Assembly (NCBI GenBank): GCA_038250675.1
Contig: JBBSCB010000009.1
Coordinates: 38,547 to 102,546 of the forward strand
Reading direction: 5' to 3'
Source: JAICUF01 sp038250675
GTDB taxonomy: Bacteria > Gemmatimonadota > Gemmatimonadetes > Gemmatimonadales > GWC2-71-9
DNA: 64,000 nt
Part shown: piece by piece, positions 8,285 through 17,042 of the stretch
Numbering within the stretch: the first letter of the stretch is position 1
Layout of the letters: the number at the start of each line of letters is the position of its first letter
Notes under the pieces: generated by a model
Told to the model about the DNA's origin: nothing
The model's database searches: none
The model's input: the letters and a program-made list of their open reading frames with translations, nothing else
Made by a program: the position numbers and the translations under genes

Positions 8285-8292
8285 CGGCCCTC

Positions 8293-10833
8293 ATGCCGCT
8301 CCCGATGATTTCCCGCGCCCGCCTCGCCGCACTCGCGCTCGTGCTGCTTGTCCCGGGCACCGGTGCGCTCTGGGCGCAGAGCCAGACGCAGCTGCCCTCA
8401 CCCCAGGTGATGCAGCAGCTCCTGAACTCCAGCCCCGATCTGCAGCGCCAGCTCCGCGACCGCATCATGCAGTCGGGACTCACGCCGGAGCAGATTCGCG
8501 CGCGGCTCGCCGCCGCCGGGCTGCCCGAGGGCGAGTTCGATCAGTACCTCAACGGTGCCGACTCCGGCGGCAACGCCGTGCTCCCCTCGGGCTACGGCGA
8601 CGCCCGTGACATTGAGGCCGCACGGGCGCTCGGGCTGGTGAGCGACGCCGAGGCCGACAGTCTCCGCACCCAGACCAGCACCGGAACCGGAAGGAGTCTG
8701 GAGCTGGTCGACCCCCTCGTCCGTGACTCGCTGCGAGCCGATTCGCTCGGCATCCCCTGGATGCGCCCGCTGCAGCTCTTTGGTCTCGACGTCTTCCGGC
8801 GGCGCGGCAGCCAGTTCGAGGCGGCGTCGAGCGGCCCGGTCGATCGCGACTATCGGCTCGGCACCGGCGATCGCCTGGCCCTGATCCTGACCGGGGACGT
8901 CCAGCACGTTTACTCGCTCGACGTCAGCCGCGACGGATTCGTGCTCGTGCCCGAGGTGGGCCAGCTCTACGTCGCCAATCTCAGCCTCGCCCAGGTCGAC
9001 GAGCTGCTCTACGAACGCCTGGGTCGCATCTATTCCGGCATCCGCCGCGGCGGCGGCGGCACGACCCGCTTCGAGACCACCGTCACCAAGCTTCGGAACA
9101 TCCAGATCTTCGTCACCGGCGACGTAGCGCGCCCCGGCTCCTATCAGGTGTCGGGCGCCGGCACGGTGCTCACCGCTCTGTACGCCGCGGGCGGCCCCAC
9201 CGCCAACGCCAACTTCCGCACAGTCGAGGTGCGGCGCGGCGCGATACTGGTGGACACGGTCGACCTGTACGGGTACCTGCTCAGCGGGCTCAACCGCAAT
9301 GACATCCGGCTCCAGAGCGGCGACGTGGTCTTCGTGCCAGTGCATGGCCCGCGCATCAAGATCGTGGGCGAAGTGACCCGGCCGGCCATCTACGAGATCA
9401 AGCCGGGCGCGACCCTCCGCGAGGCGCTGCAGCACGCCGGCGGCTTCACGCCCGAAGCGCTACGCCAGCGGGTCCAGATTCACCGGATCCTGCCGGCCGA
9501 GTCCCAGAGCAACGGTCGCGCGCGCGTGGTGGTGGACGTGGGCCCGGAGCAGTTCGCGGGGGGCGTCGTCCCCGCCGTCCCGCTCGTGGCGGGCGACTCG
9601 ATCACGGTCTTCGGCGTGGCCGACCGGGTCCGCAGCTTCGTGACCGTCACCGGCGACGTCTGGGTCGAGGGTCAGGTCGGTTGGACCGCCGGACTGCGGC
9701 TGAGCGACGCCATCCGGCTCGCCGGCGGGGTCAAGCCCGACGTCTATCTCGATCAGATTCTGATCGCGCGGCTCCGCAGCGACTCCACCCGTGTCCAGCT
9801 TCGCTCGGCGTTCGCGGACTCCGCCGGGGAAGTCACCAACGACATCCCGCTGGACGAGGAAGACGTCATCACGATCTTTTCCATGACCACCTTCCGGCCG
9901 GAACGGTACGTCGCCGTCACCGGCGCGGTGCGCAAGCCGGGACGGATCCGCTACCACGAGGGCATGACCGCCCGCGACGCCATCCTGCTGGCGGACGGGC
10001 TCAGCGAGGATGCGTACCTCAAGGAAGCCGAGATCGCTCGCGTCCCGGAGGACCGCTCGCAGGGGACGCTCGCCACCACCATTCACGTGCCGCTGGATTC
10101 GACGTATCTGTTTGCCCGCGGCCCGGCCGGTGAGTATGCGGGACCTCCGGGCGTGCCCGCGCCGGCATCCGGCGCACCCGATGTGCTCCTGCAGCCGTAC
10201 GACAACCTCCTGATTCTGCGCCAGCCCAACTGGGAGCTCCCGCGCATCGTCAAGATTACCGGCCAGGTGAAATACCCCGGCCCGTACACGCTGCGCACCA
10301 AGACCGAGCGCCTGCTGGACATCATTCAGCGGGCGGGCGGCCTCACCAAGGAAGCGTATCCCAACGGGATCGAGTTCTACCGCTCACAGGACAGCACGGG
10401 ACGGGTCGGACTCGACCTGCCCCGCGTGCTGCGCGACGCACACGCGCGCGACAACGTGATCCTCGCCGCGGGCGACTCGATCAACATCCCGGAGTTCGAT
10501 CCGGTCGTCGTCGTGCGCGGCGCCGTCAATTCGCCCGGCGCCGTGGCGTTCCAGCCCGGCCGGAGCATCGACTGGTATGTGGGCGGCGCCGGCGGCTACG
10601 CCAAGAACGGCGACCGCAACCGCGCCTACGTCACCCAACCCAACGGCCGCAAGGAAGCGGTGAATCGTCGCTTCCTGCTCCCGGACGCCAATCCCTATCC
10701 GCTGCCGGGCGCGGTGGTCGAGGTGCCGGTCCGCGATCCGTCGCAGGGCGGCAGCCAGGCCGTGGCGATCCTCGGCGCCGCCGCCCAGGTGATCGCCAGC
10801 ATCGTCACGATTCTGGTGGTGGTGAAGAAGTAG
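8293..10833 (+). CDS. Wza-like polysaccharide export protein with six SLBB domains
   Basis: An 846-residue envelope protein expected to form the periplasmic/outer-membrane channel for exopolysaccharide. It has a signal peptide with likely cleavage after LWA (about 28), a helical low-complexity stretch to about 180, then the polysaccharide-export motif DYRLGTGDRLALILTG (186-201). Six SLBB beta-grasp repeats follow, beginning near 270, 355, 448, 538, 651 and 737, each with a V-x-G-x-V-x-x-P-G type core. The C-terminus is a hydrophobic helix (about 822-844) ending VVVKK. Wza has two or three such domains, so this is an enlarged form. There is no lipobox cysteine. No Wzc kinase or Wzx/Wzy gene is visible here. 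Confidence 0.9.
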   Translation: MPLPMISRARLAALALVLLVPGTGALWAQSQTQLPSPQVMQQLLNSSPDLQRQLRDRIMQSGLTPEQIRARLAAAGLPEGEFDQYLNGADSGGNAVLPSGYGDARDIEAARALGLVSDAEADSLRTQTSTGTGRSLELVDPLVRDSLRADSLGIPWMRPLQLFGLDVFRRRGSQFEAASSGPVDRDYRLGTGDRLALILTGDVQHVYSLDVSRDGFVLVPEVGQLYVANLSLAQVDELLYERLGRIYSGIRRGGGGTTRFETTVTKLRNIQIFVTGDVARPGSYQVSGAGTVLTALYAAGGPTANANFRTVEVRRGAILVDTVDLYGYLLSGLNRNDIRLQSGDVVFVPVHGPRIKIVGEVTRPAIYEIKPGATLREALQHAGGFTPEALRQRVQIHRILPAESQSNGRARVVVDVGPEQFAGGVVPAVPLVAGDSITVFGVADRVRSFVTVTGDVWVEGQVGWTAGLRLSDAIRLAGGVKPDVYLDQILIARLRSDSTRVQLRSAFADSAGEVTNDIPLDEEDVITIFSMTTFRPERYVAVTGAVRKPGRIRYHEGMTARDAILLADGLSEDAYLKEAEIARVPEDRSQGTLATTIHVPLDSTYLFARGPAGEYAGPPGVPAPASGAPDVLLQPYDNLLILRQPNWELPRIVKITGQVKYPGPYTLRTKTERLLDIIQRAGGLTKEAYPNGIEFYRSQDSTGRVGLDLPRVLRDAHARDNVILAAGDSINIPEFDPVVVVRGAVNSPGAVAFQPGRSIDWYVGGAGGYAKNGDRNRAYVTQPNGRKEAVNRRFLLPDANPYPLPGAVVEVPVRDPSQGGSQAVAILGAAAQVIASIVTILVVVKK

Positions 10834-10843
10834 CGGCCGGCCC

Positions 10844-12043
10844 TCAGCCGGTCGCCAGGTGGCGCACCGGCTGCACCGCGGCGCCCACATCCACGCCCTC
10901 CGCCTTCAGCCGCTCCACCTGCCAGTCGTCCAGCCGCACCGTCAGCTCGTACCCCGCAGTCCCCTGCTCCCGTGTGACGACCTCGCCCAGGCGATAGAGC
11001 GACGCGGCGCGTGCCCCCTCACTGAGCGGCAGCCGCACGATCACCGTGGTCCGGTCCGCCCGCTCGCGGGCCCGCAGCGCGGCCTTGAGCGCGGTCAGAC
11101 CGTCCGTCCGCATCGTACTGCCCATGACCGCGCCGGGATACAACTGGCCCACGCGTGCCGCGAGCGCCGTCGGGTCCGCCACGGCGTCCATCTTGTTGAA
11201 CAAGACGATGGTCGGCCGGTCGGCGAGATCGAGTTCGGCCAGTACCTTGTCCACTACCCGCATCTGGCCTTCCCAGTCGGGATGGCTGGCATCCACGACG
11301 TGAATCAGCACATCGCCCTCGCGGGCCTCCTCGAGCGTCGCCCGGAAACTCGCCACCAGGTGGTGGGGCAGCTTGCGGATGAAGCCGACCGTGTCGGTCA
11401 CCCGGGCCCGCATCCCCTCGCCCAGGTCCACTTCGCGCGTCAGCGTGTCGAGCGTAGCGAAGAGCCGGTCCTCCACCACGATCTCGTGCTCGGCCGACAT
11501 CGCCCTGAGCACGCTCGACTTGCCCGCATTCGTGTACCCCACCAGCGCCACGCTGAGCATGCGGTCCCGTCCCGCGCGCAGATTCTCGCGATGCCGCTCC
11601 ACGCCGGCCAGTTTGCGGCGCAGTGCCTGGATCCGCTGGCGGATGATGCGGCGATCGGTTTCGAGCTGGGTTTCGCCGGGGCCCCGCAGGCCGATGCCGC
11701 CCCGGATACGGGAAAGGTGGGTCCACATCCGCGTCAGGCGCGGCAGCAGATACTCGAGCTGGGCCAGCTCGACCTGAAGCTTGGCTTCGTGCGAGCGGGC
11801 GCGGGTGGAGAAGATGTCGAGGATGACCTCCGCGCGGTCCATGACACGGACCTTCAGCTCACGCTCGAGGTTGGAACCCTGGGCCGGCGACAGCTCCTCG
11901 TCGAAGATCACCAGGGTGGCGCCCGCCTCCTCGACCGCCTGCCGGACCTCCTCAACCTTGCCTTCGCCGATCAGCGTCGACGCATTGGCCGACACGATCT
12001 GCTGGGTCACCCGGCCGATCACCTCGGCGCCGGCCGTATCCAC
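10844..12043 (-). CDS. hflX: Ribosome-associated GTPase HflX
   Basis: HflX splits stalled or hibernating ribosomes using GTP. Counted from the GTG at 12043, the conserved IGEGKVEEV is at 25-33, GGIGLRGPGETQLETDRR at 115-132, G1 GYTNAGKSS at 169-177, G3 DTVGF at 217-221 and G4 NKMD at 283-286. The GTG is only the first usual start codon. The same frame continues upstream with clear HflX residues (ERAILVAAPR near 12130) until a TAG at 12181-12179, and no ATG, GTG or TTG occurs there. The true start is therefore probably an unusual codon further upstream (for example ATC at 12163 or ATA at 12151). The gene follows the lipoprotein gene in the same frame. Confidence 0.93.
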   Translation of the reverse strand: MDTAGAEVIGRVTQQIVSANASTLIGEGKVEEVRQAVEEAGATLVIFDEELSPAQGSNLERELKVRVMDRAEVILDIFSTRARSHEAKLQVELAQLEYLLPRLTRMWTHLSRIRGGIGLRGPGETQLETDRRIIRQRIQALRRKLAGVERHRENLRAGRDRMLSVALVGYTNAGKSSVLRAMSAEHEIVVEDRLFATLDTLTREVDLGEGMRARVTDTVGFIRKLPHHLVASFRATLEEAREGDVLIHVVDASHPDWEGQMRVVDKVLAELDLADRPTIVLFNKMDAVADPTALAARVGQLYPGAVMGSTMRTDGLTALKAALRARERADRTTVIVRLPLSEGARAASLYRLGEVVTREQGTAGYELTVRLDDWQVERLKAEGVDVGAAVQPVRHLATG

Positions 12044-12178
12044 CAGTCGGGTCAGCTCTTCGAGGTGCTCCGCGACGTGGCGGCCATCGGGCGATCCCTT
12101 GCGCGGGGCGGCGACGAGGATGGCGCGCTCGATCGGATCCCGGACCGGTATGGGCTCTCTGATAGTCGATTGTCCCGG

Positions 12179-12664
12179 CTAGCGTGACGGCGACGGCGCG
12201 ATGGCGCCGCCACGGGTGAGCGGCGCGCGACCCTCGCGGGTGAACGCGACCACGCGGTCGCCCCAGGGTGTGTGCACTTTGACCTGCCCGCGCATCGTGT
12301 ACGGAATGTCGCCATAGCCCATGGCGGAGCGGGCCGCGGCCCCCACACCGGACCAGTTGAAGCGCACCGGCAGCGTCACGCGCGTGACGTCGTTCTTGCG
12401 CACCTGGAACTCGTTGCGGTAGGTGACATCGCCCACATGCGAGCTATCGACGTCGAACCCCACCTGGAGTTCGGTCCCGCGCAGGTCGAAGCTGTTGGGG
12501 TTATGGACGTCGACCACGAGCTCCATGCTGCCGCCGGTCACGCCGACACCGCGCATGTCGACCTGCACCAACTGCACGTCGGGATCCCGGAACGTCTGGG
12601 GAATGCCGCTGCACCCGGCCAGCAACGCGGGCACCAGCAGGAGGGTGGCGTATCGGGCCTTCAT
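12179..12664 (-). CDS. LEA14-like (LEA type 2) lipoprotein
   Basis: A 161-residue predicted lipoprotein. The signal LLLVPALLAGC places the lipidated cysteine at about residue 17. The rest is a single LEA2/water-stress beta-sandwich, recognisable by MELVVDVHNPNSFDL and the alternation of beta strands to the C-terminus. Family members bind nothing known for certain and are linked to desiccation tolerance or envelope homeostasis. The start at 12664 has a strong Shine-Dalgarno AAGGAG eight bases upstream and a TATATT box 35 bases upstream, so this gene has a normal leader. Its TAG stop is all that separates it from the hflX frame. Confidence 0.8.
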   Translation of the reverse strand: MKARYATLLLVPALLAGCSGIPQTFRDPDVQLVQVDMRGVGVTGGSMELVVDVHNPNSFDLRGTELQVGFDVDSSHVGDVTYRNEFQVRKNDVTRVTLPVRFNWSGVGAAARSAMGYGDIPYTMRGQVKVHTPWGDRVVAFTREGRAPLTRGGAIAPSPSR

Positions 12665-12699
12665 CAGGGACTCCTTGAACGCTGAGTGGGTCACCCGGG

Positions 12700-12705
12700 A
12701 ATATA
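12700..12705 (-). promoter_or_regulatory. TATATT -10 box of the LEA lipoprotein / hflX unit
   Basis: Minus-strand TATATT 35 bases before the ATG at 12664. It is followed by a leader containing the AAGGAG ribosome-binding site. The -35 region is poor. Confidence 0.5.
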
Positions 12706-12797
12706 CTCCGGGGCACCGGGGCCGTGCGGCGGATCTGCCGCGGGGGATACCGGAGCCCGATGATGCCGCATTTGGCCGTGCAACACCGTGCCGCGCG

Positions 12798-14192
12798 TCA
12801 CACCCCCTCGCCACCGCGCTCATCGCCGCTCCCCTCGGTTGCCCCCGTGCCCTCGGCCCGCGCCTTGAGCCGCGCCCACCACTCCAGCCGCTCGGCCACG
12901 CGCTTCTCATACCCGAACGCGCCGGGCGTGTACAGCGCCCGTCCGCGCAGCTCATCCGGGAGATATTCCTGCGGGAGGTACGCTTCGGGCGCATCGTGCG
13001 CGTAGCGGTAGCCGGCGTGATAGCCCAGGTCCTTCATGAGCGCCGTGGGTGCGTTGCGGATGTGCAGCGGCACCGGCGCGGCGGGCGTCTCCCTGGCGGC
13101 CGCCATCGCCGCATCGAGCGCGCGCTTGGTGCTGTTCGACTTGGCCGCCGTGGCCAGGTAGATGGTCATCTCGGCCAGCGGCAGGTACCCCTCGGGCGGG
13201 CCCAGCATATGGAAGGCGTCCCGCGCGGCCACCGCCATCGTCAGCGCGTTCGGGTCGGCCAGCCCGATGTCCTCGGCCGCCATCGCGATGGCCCGGCGGA
13301 ACAGCGTCATTGGATCCTCGCCGCCGTCGATCATGCGCGCCATCCAGTATAGCGCGCCCTGCGGATCGCTCCCTCGCAACGACTTGTGATAGGCCGAGAG
13401 CAGGTTGAAATGCTCCTCGCCGGCCTTGTCATACCGCGCGAATCGCCGCTGCATCGCCTCGCGAGCGACGTCCGCGGTGATGGCGCCGCGTGGCCCGACG
13501 TGCACGGCGGCCGCCTCGAGCACGGTCAGGGCCCGGCGCGCGTCTCCGTCCGCCTCAGCGGCGAGCATGGCGACCGCAGCGTCGTCGATGGCAAGCTGCA
13601 GGGCTCCCAGGCCGCGCTCAGGGTCCGCCACCGCCCGGCGGACCAGCACGGCGATATCCTCCGCCGAGAGGGGGTTGAGGACGAACACCCGGGTGCGCGA
13701 GAGCAGCGCCCCGTTGATCTCGAAGCTGGGGTTCTCGGTGGTGGCGCCGATCAGCGTCACGACGCCCTGCTCGGTCGGCGGAAGCAGGCTGTCCTGCTGG
13801 GCCTTGTTGAGGCGGTGGATCTCGTCGATGAAGAGAATCGTCTGGCGGCCGCCCGAGGCGAGGCGGGCCCGGGCCTCGCCGACGATCTCGCGGATGCGAG
13901 GCACGCCCTCGGTCACCGCGCTGAACGGCACGAACACCCGGCCGGTGCGCGCCGCGATCAGGTGACCGAGCGTCGTCTTGCCGGACCCGGGCGGCCCCCA
14001 GAAGATGATCGACCCCGTTGTGCCCTTCTCCACCGCCTCCCGCAGCGGCTTGCCCGTCGCCAGCAGGTGCTGCTGCCCCACGTACTCGTCGAGGGTGGCG
14101 GGACGCATACGTGCGGCCAGCGGCTGCGCCGCCGCCGCGGTGCTGAACAGCGATTCCTCCTCGGGGCCACCGGCGCCTCGTCTGGGTGCCAC
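12798..14192 (-). CDS. rarA: Replication-associated recombination AAA+ ATPase RarA (MgsA)
   Basis: A 464-residue clamp-loader-like AAA+ protein that acts at stalled replication forks. It shows ARMRPATLDEYVGQQHLL near 27-44, Walker A GPPGSGKTT at 66-74, Walker B FIDEIHRLNK at 121-130 and sensor 1 TLIGATTENPSFEIN near 146-160. The family usually has LPHVE before sensor 1; here it reads LPPTE. The C-terminal tetramerisation domain is present (AYHKSLRGSDPQGALYWMAR). The GTG at 14192 is 13 bases after the ZIP gene's stop and is the best start. It is the last gene of the alaS run. Confidence 0.95.
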   Translation of the reverse strand: MAPRRGAGGPEEESLFSTAAAAQPLAARMRPATLDEYVGQQHLLATGKPLREAVEKGTTGSIIFWGPPGSGKTTLGHLIAARTGRVFVPFSAVTEGVPRIREIVGEARARLASGGRQTILFIDEIHRLNKAQQDSLLPPTEQGVVTLIGATTENPSFEINGALLSRTRVFVLNPLSAEDIAVLVRRAVADPERGLGALQLAIDDAAVAMLAAEADGDARRALTVLEAAAVHVGPRGAITADVAREAMQRRFARYDKAGEEHFNLLSAYHKSLRGSDPQGALYWMARMIDGGEDPMTLFRRAIAMAAEDIGLADPNALTMAVAARDAFHMLGPPEGYLPLAEMTIYLATAAKSNSTKRALDAAMAAARETPAAPVPLHIRNAPTALMKDLGYHAGYRYAHDAPEAYLPQEYLPDELRGRALYTPGAFGYEKRVAERLEWWARLKARAEGTGATEGSGDERGGEGV

Positions 14193-14205
14193 GACCCCTC
14201 CGTCC

Positions 14206-14919
14206 CTAGCCAAGCCAGCGCGCCAGCACGAGCTGGGTGCCGAGGAACGCCGCCGAGCCGCCAAAGAAGGCCGCCGATGTCCGCCAGCCACGCTTGGCCT
14301 GGAACTCGGGGACCAGATCCGAAGCGGCGACGTACAGCGTCACGCCGGCGGACAGCGCGAGGCCGTGATGGATGAGCGCGGGCGACACTTCGGTGAGTGA
14401 CGCGCCCAGGATCGTCGCGACGCCGAGCACCGCCGCCGCGGCCACCGCCACCGCGCGTCGCTGGCCGCCCGCCACCATCAGACTCGCGATCGTTACGCCC
14501 TCGGGCAGCTTGTGCAGCAGGACCGCGACGAACAGCAGCACGCCGAGCCGTCCCGACACGAGAAAGCCGCTGGCGATCGCCACGCCGTCGAAGAACGTGT
14601 GCAGCGAGAGGCCCGCGAGGGCGGAGAGACCGGCGGTGCGGCTGACGCGGTGCGTCTCCTCGCCAAAATGGAAATGCGGCGTGAACACGTGCTGCGCCAG
14701 ATGCACGGCCAGGTATCCGGCAATGACGTAATATCCGGCTCCGCCGACGGCAAACACCTCGGGGAGCATACCCAGCACCACTGTCGTCACCATGAAGCCG
14801 GCACCGAACGCGATGAACAGCTCGATCAGCCGCATCTCGCGCCGGAGGTGGCGGACCACGGCCAGTGCGCCGACGAGATTGGCGGCGGCGGCGATGAACG
14901 CAAAGCCGAGCGGGGTCAC
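14206..14919 (-). CDS. ZIP-family metal transporter
   Basis: A 237-residue inner-membrane protein with about seven to eight hydrophobic segments. The ZIP metal-site helices are clear: HTFFDGVAIASGF (TM4) and LHKLPEGVTIASLM (TM5), matching the H-x3-D-G and H-x2-P-E-G signatures. A histidine-containing loop (HVFTPHFHFGEETH) lies between TM3 and TM4, as in zinc/iron importers. The GTG start overlaps the stop of the tRNA nucleotidyltransferase gene by four bases. Zinc is the most likely substrate; direction and metal cannot be proven from sequence. Confidence 0.9.
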   Translation of the reverse strand: MTPLGFAFIAAAANLVGALAVVRHLRREMRLIELFIAFGAGFMVTTVVLGMLPEVFAVGGAGYYVIAGYLAVHLAQHVFTPHFHFGEETHRVSRTAGLSALAGLSLHTFFDGVAIASGFLVSGRLGVLLFVAVLLHKLPEGVTIASLMVAGGQRRAVAVAAAAVLGVATILGASLTEVSPALIHHGLALSAGVTLYVAASDLVPEFQAKRGWRTSAAFFGGSAAFLGTQLVLARWLG

Positions 14920-16094
14920 GGCGTCTCTCCGGCGAGCTCGAGCAGCGATTCGCGGGTGTTGAGCGACGGATCCTCGAGCACCCGCTGCAGCAGCCGATCG
15001 AGGACCTCACCCACCGCGGTGCCGCGAAGCCCCATCGCGAGCAGATCGCGGCCGTTCACCGCGAGATCCTGACGGGCCACGGGATCCTGCCGGGCACGCG
15101 CCGCCTCCACCTCGGCCGCCCACACGGGGGCGGCGCCTTCCGCCAGCTCCCATCGGCGTATCAGGTCATCGGCCGCAGCACCAGTGCCGGCCAGCCATCG
15201 CCGGATGTCGGGCGCGGCCGCGCTGGCGGGGCGGACCGGGCCGGCGCCAATTGCGGTCGCCCGCGCAATCTCGGCATTCGAGGCCTTGAGCCGGCGCAGC
15301 ACCGCCACGGCATCGCGAGTCGTGACGACCGTGAGGAGCACCGGGTCCCGTGGTTGAGCGGAGAGTGACGGCGACAGCGCGACCGGGTCGCGGAGTTCGG
15401 GCAGCCACACGTCGGCCGCGCCCGCCTCGCGCCACCGGGCCACCAGCACGGTCACGTCGCGCGCCGTCCGGAGTCCCTTGAACCATTCATCGCGCACCCG
15501 TTCGGCGGAGAGGCCGGCGAGCCCGCCCGACAGCTGGCGTGCCGCATCCCACGTCGCGGGATCGATCGTGAGCCCAAACCGCGCGGCAAAGCGCAGCGCG
15601 CGCAGAATCCGGAGGTAGTCCTCCCGGAATCGCTCGGCCGGCTCGCCCACCGCGCGGAGCACCCGCGCCCGCAGGTCGGCCTCACCGCCGAACGGGTCGG
15701 CCCAGTCGCCCGTGACCGGCTGAAACGCGATCGCATTGATCGTGAAGTCGCGGCGGGCCAGATCATCCTGCAGCGACACGCCGAACGCGACCACGGCGCG
15801 GCGCCCGTCGGTCGTCACATCCCGGCGGAAGGTCGTCACCTCGTGCAGCACCCGGTCGCGGTCCATCACGCCAATGGTGCCGTACTGCTCACCCACGGCG
15901 ATCGTATGCGCGAACAGGCGGCGGACCACGGTCGGCTCGGCCGACGTCGCGACGTCAAAATCGGATTGCGGCTCACCCAGGAGCGCATCCCGCAGTGCGC
16001 CGCCGACACACCAGGCCTCATGCCCCGCGTCCATGAGCGTGCGCACGATCTGGATCACCGTCTCGGGAACCGCGACCGGTGGCGGCCCGCTCAC
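14916..16094 (-). CDS. CCA-adding tRNA nucleotidyltransferase / poly(A) polymerase family
   Basis: A 392-residue class II nucleotidyltransferase that adds or repairs the 3' CCA of tRNA, or adds poly(A). The N-terminal catalytic head has CVGGALRDALLG at 29-40 and the metal-binding DFD at 45-47. The neck motif follows: RDFTINAIAFQP, the RVLRAVGEPAERFREDYLRI stretch (motif C/D region) and RALRFAARFGLTID. Length fits a CCA-adding enzyme without an HD domain. CCA versus PcnB activity cannot be told apart here. The start GTG overlaps the asparaginase stop (GTGA). Confidence 0.9.
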   Translation of the reverse strand: MSGPPPVAVPETVIQIVRTLMDAGHEAWCVGGALRDALLGEPQSDFDVATSAEPTVVRRLFAHTIAVGEQYGTIGVMDRDRVLHEVTTFRRDVTTDGRRAVVAFGVSLQDDLARRDFTINAIAFQPVTGDWADPFGGEADLRARVLRAVGEPAERFREDYLRILRALRFAARFGLTIDPATWDAARQLSGGLAGLSAERVRDEWFKGLRTARDVTVLVARWREAGAADVWLPELRDPVALSPSLSAQPRDPVLLTVVTTRDAVAVLRRLKASNAEIARATAIGAGPVRPASAAAPDIRRWLAGTGAAADDLIRRWELAEGAAPVWAAEVEAARARQDPVARQDLAVNGRDLLAMGLRGTAVGEVLDRLLQRVLEDPSLNTRESLLELAGETP

Positions 16095-17041
16095 GCGCCC
16101 GCCCCGTACGGCACGCCGGCGGACAGCGCGATCATCAGCTCCATGCGCGCGTGCGAGAGCGAGCGCGGGCCGGCCGGCACGGCGCCCAGGCGGACCAGTT
16201 GCGCCCCGCCCCCGTCGAAGGCGTACGACGGCTCGACCTCGCCGCGGAGACACCGGGTGGCGAGCACGACGGGCTTGCCCCCGTCGAGCCAGCGCCGGAT
16301 GGCCGGCACCGCACCCGGCGGAACATTGCCGCTGCCAAAGGCGGCGATCACCACGCCGTCATGCGTCCGGCGCAGAGCATCCAGCATCGCGCCGTCGTCA
16401 CCCACGACCATCGGGACCACCGCCACGCGCCGGTCCAGCACCGGCGGTGCAACCGGCCTACGCGGCGGGCCGATCGGCGTGTCGTAGCGGACCACGCCAT
16501 TGGCCACCCGGCCGACCGGTCCGGCATGCGGTGCCTCGAACGCGTCCGGCGCCGTCGCATGCGTCTTGACGGCGTCCCGGCCATCGAGGATCCGGCCCGC
16601 GAATACGACCATGGCACCGCGGCCCGCGCTCGCGGAATCAGCGGCGACAACCATCGCGTCACGCAGATTGGCGGCGCCGTCCCATCCCGGCTGGCCCGGC
16701 GTGAGCATCGCGCCCGTCACCACCACCGGCACCGTTGGGGCGAGCGTGCGCGCCAGCAGGTATGCCGTCTCCTCCAGAATGTCGGTCCCATGGGTGACGA
16801 CGACACCGTGCACTCCGCCTCCCGCGATCAGCTCCGCTACCCGCCCGCGCAGGGCCCACAGGCGCGCGACGTCGAAGTGGCATGCGGGCGACCGAGCCCA
16901 GTCCTCGCTCCGGTACCGGAGTCCCGGGGGCGGCGCGGCGAGCGCGAGCAGGTCGGCGGCGCCGTGCTGAGGCACGTTGCCGCCGAGGGAGTCGTCGCGG
17001 CGCATCGAGATCGTGCCGCCGGTGAACAGAAGGTGAATCAT
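16091..17041 (-). CDS. L-asparaginase
   Basis: A 316-residue asparaginase that hydrolyses asparagine to aspartate and ammonia. The first catalytic threonine motif is FTGGTISM (6-13) and the second is THGTDILEE (83-91). The catalytic lysine lies in DAVKTHATAP. There is no signal peptide, so the enzyme is likely cytoplasmic. It starts one base after the SDR gene's stop, within a chain of coupled genes downstream of alaS. A glutaminase side activity is possible. Confidence 0.93.
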   Translation of the reverse strand: MIHLLFTGGTISMRRDDSLGGNVPQHGAADLLALAAPPPGLRYRSEDWARSPACHFDVARLWALRGRVAELIAGGGVHGVVVTHGTDILEETAYLLARTLAPTVPVVVTGAMLTPGQPGWDGAANLRDAMVVAADSASAGRGAMVVFAGRILDGRDAVKTHATAPDAFEAPHAGPVGRVANGVVRYDTPIGPPRRPVAPPVLDRRVAVVPMVVGDDGAMLDALRRTHDGVVIAAFGSGNVPPGAVPAIRRWLDGGKPVVLATRCLRGEVEPSYAFDGGGAQLVRLGAVPAGPRSLSHARMELMIALSAGVPYGAGA

Positions 17042-17042
17042 C

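Noticed and set aside
12044..12180. A frameshift or pseudogene at the hflX 5' end
   Set aside because: The frame is uninterrupted and conserved HflX residues continue up to it; only the start codon is unusual, so no frameshift is needed.
12723..12745. Short GCGGC/GCCGC hairpin between rarA and the lipoprotein gene
   Set aside because: Only five base pairs in GC-rich sequence, with no T-run.
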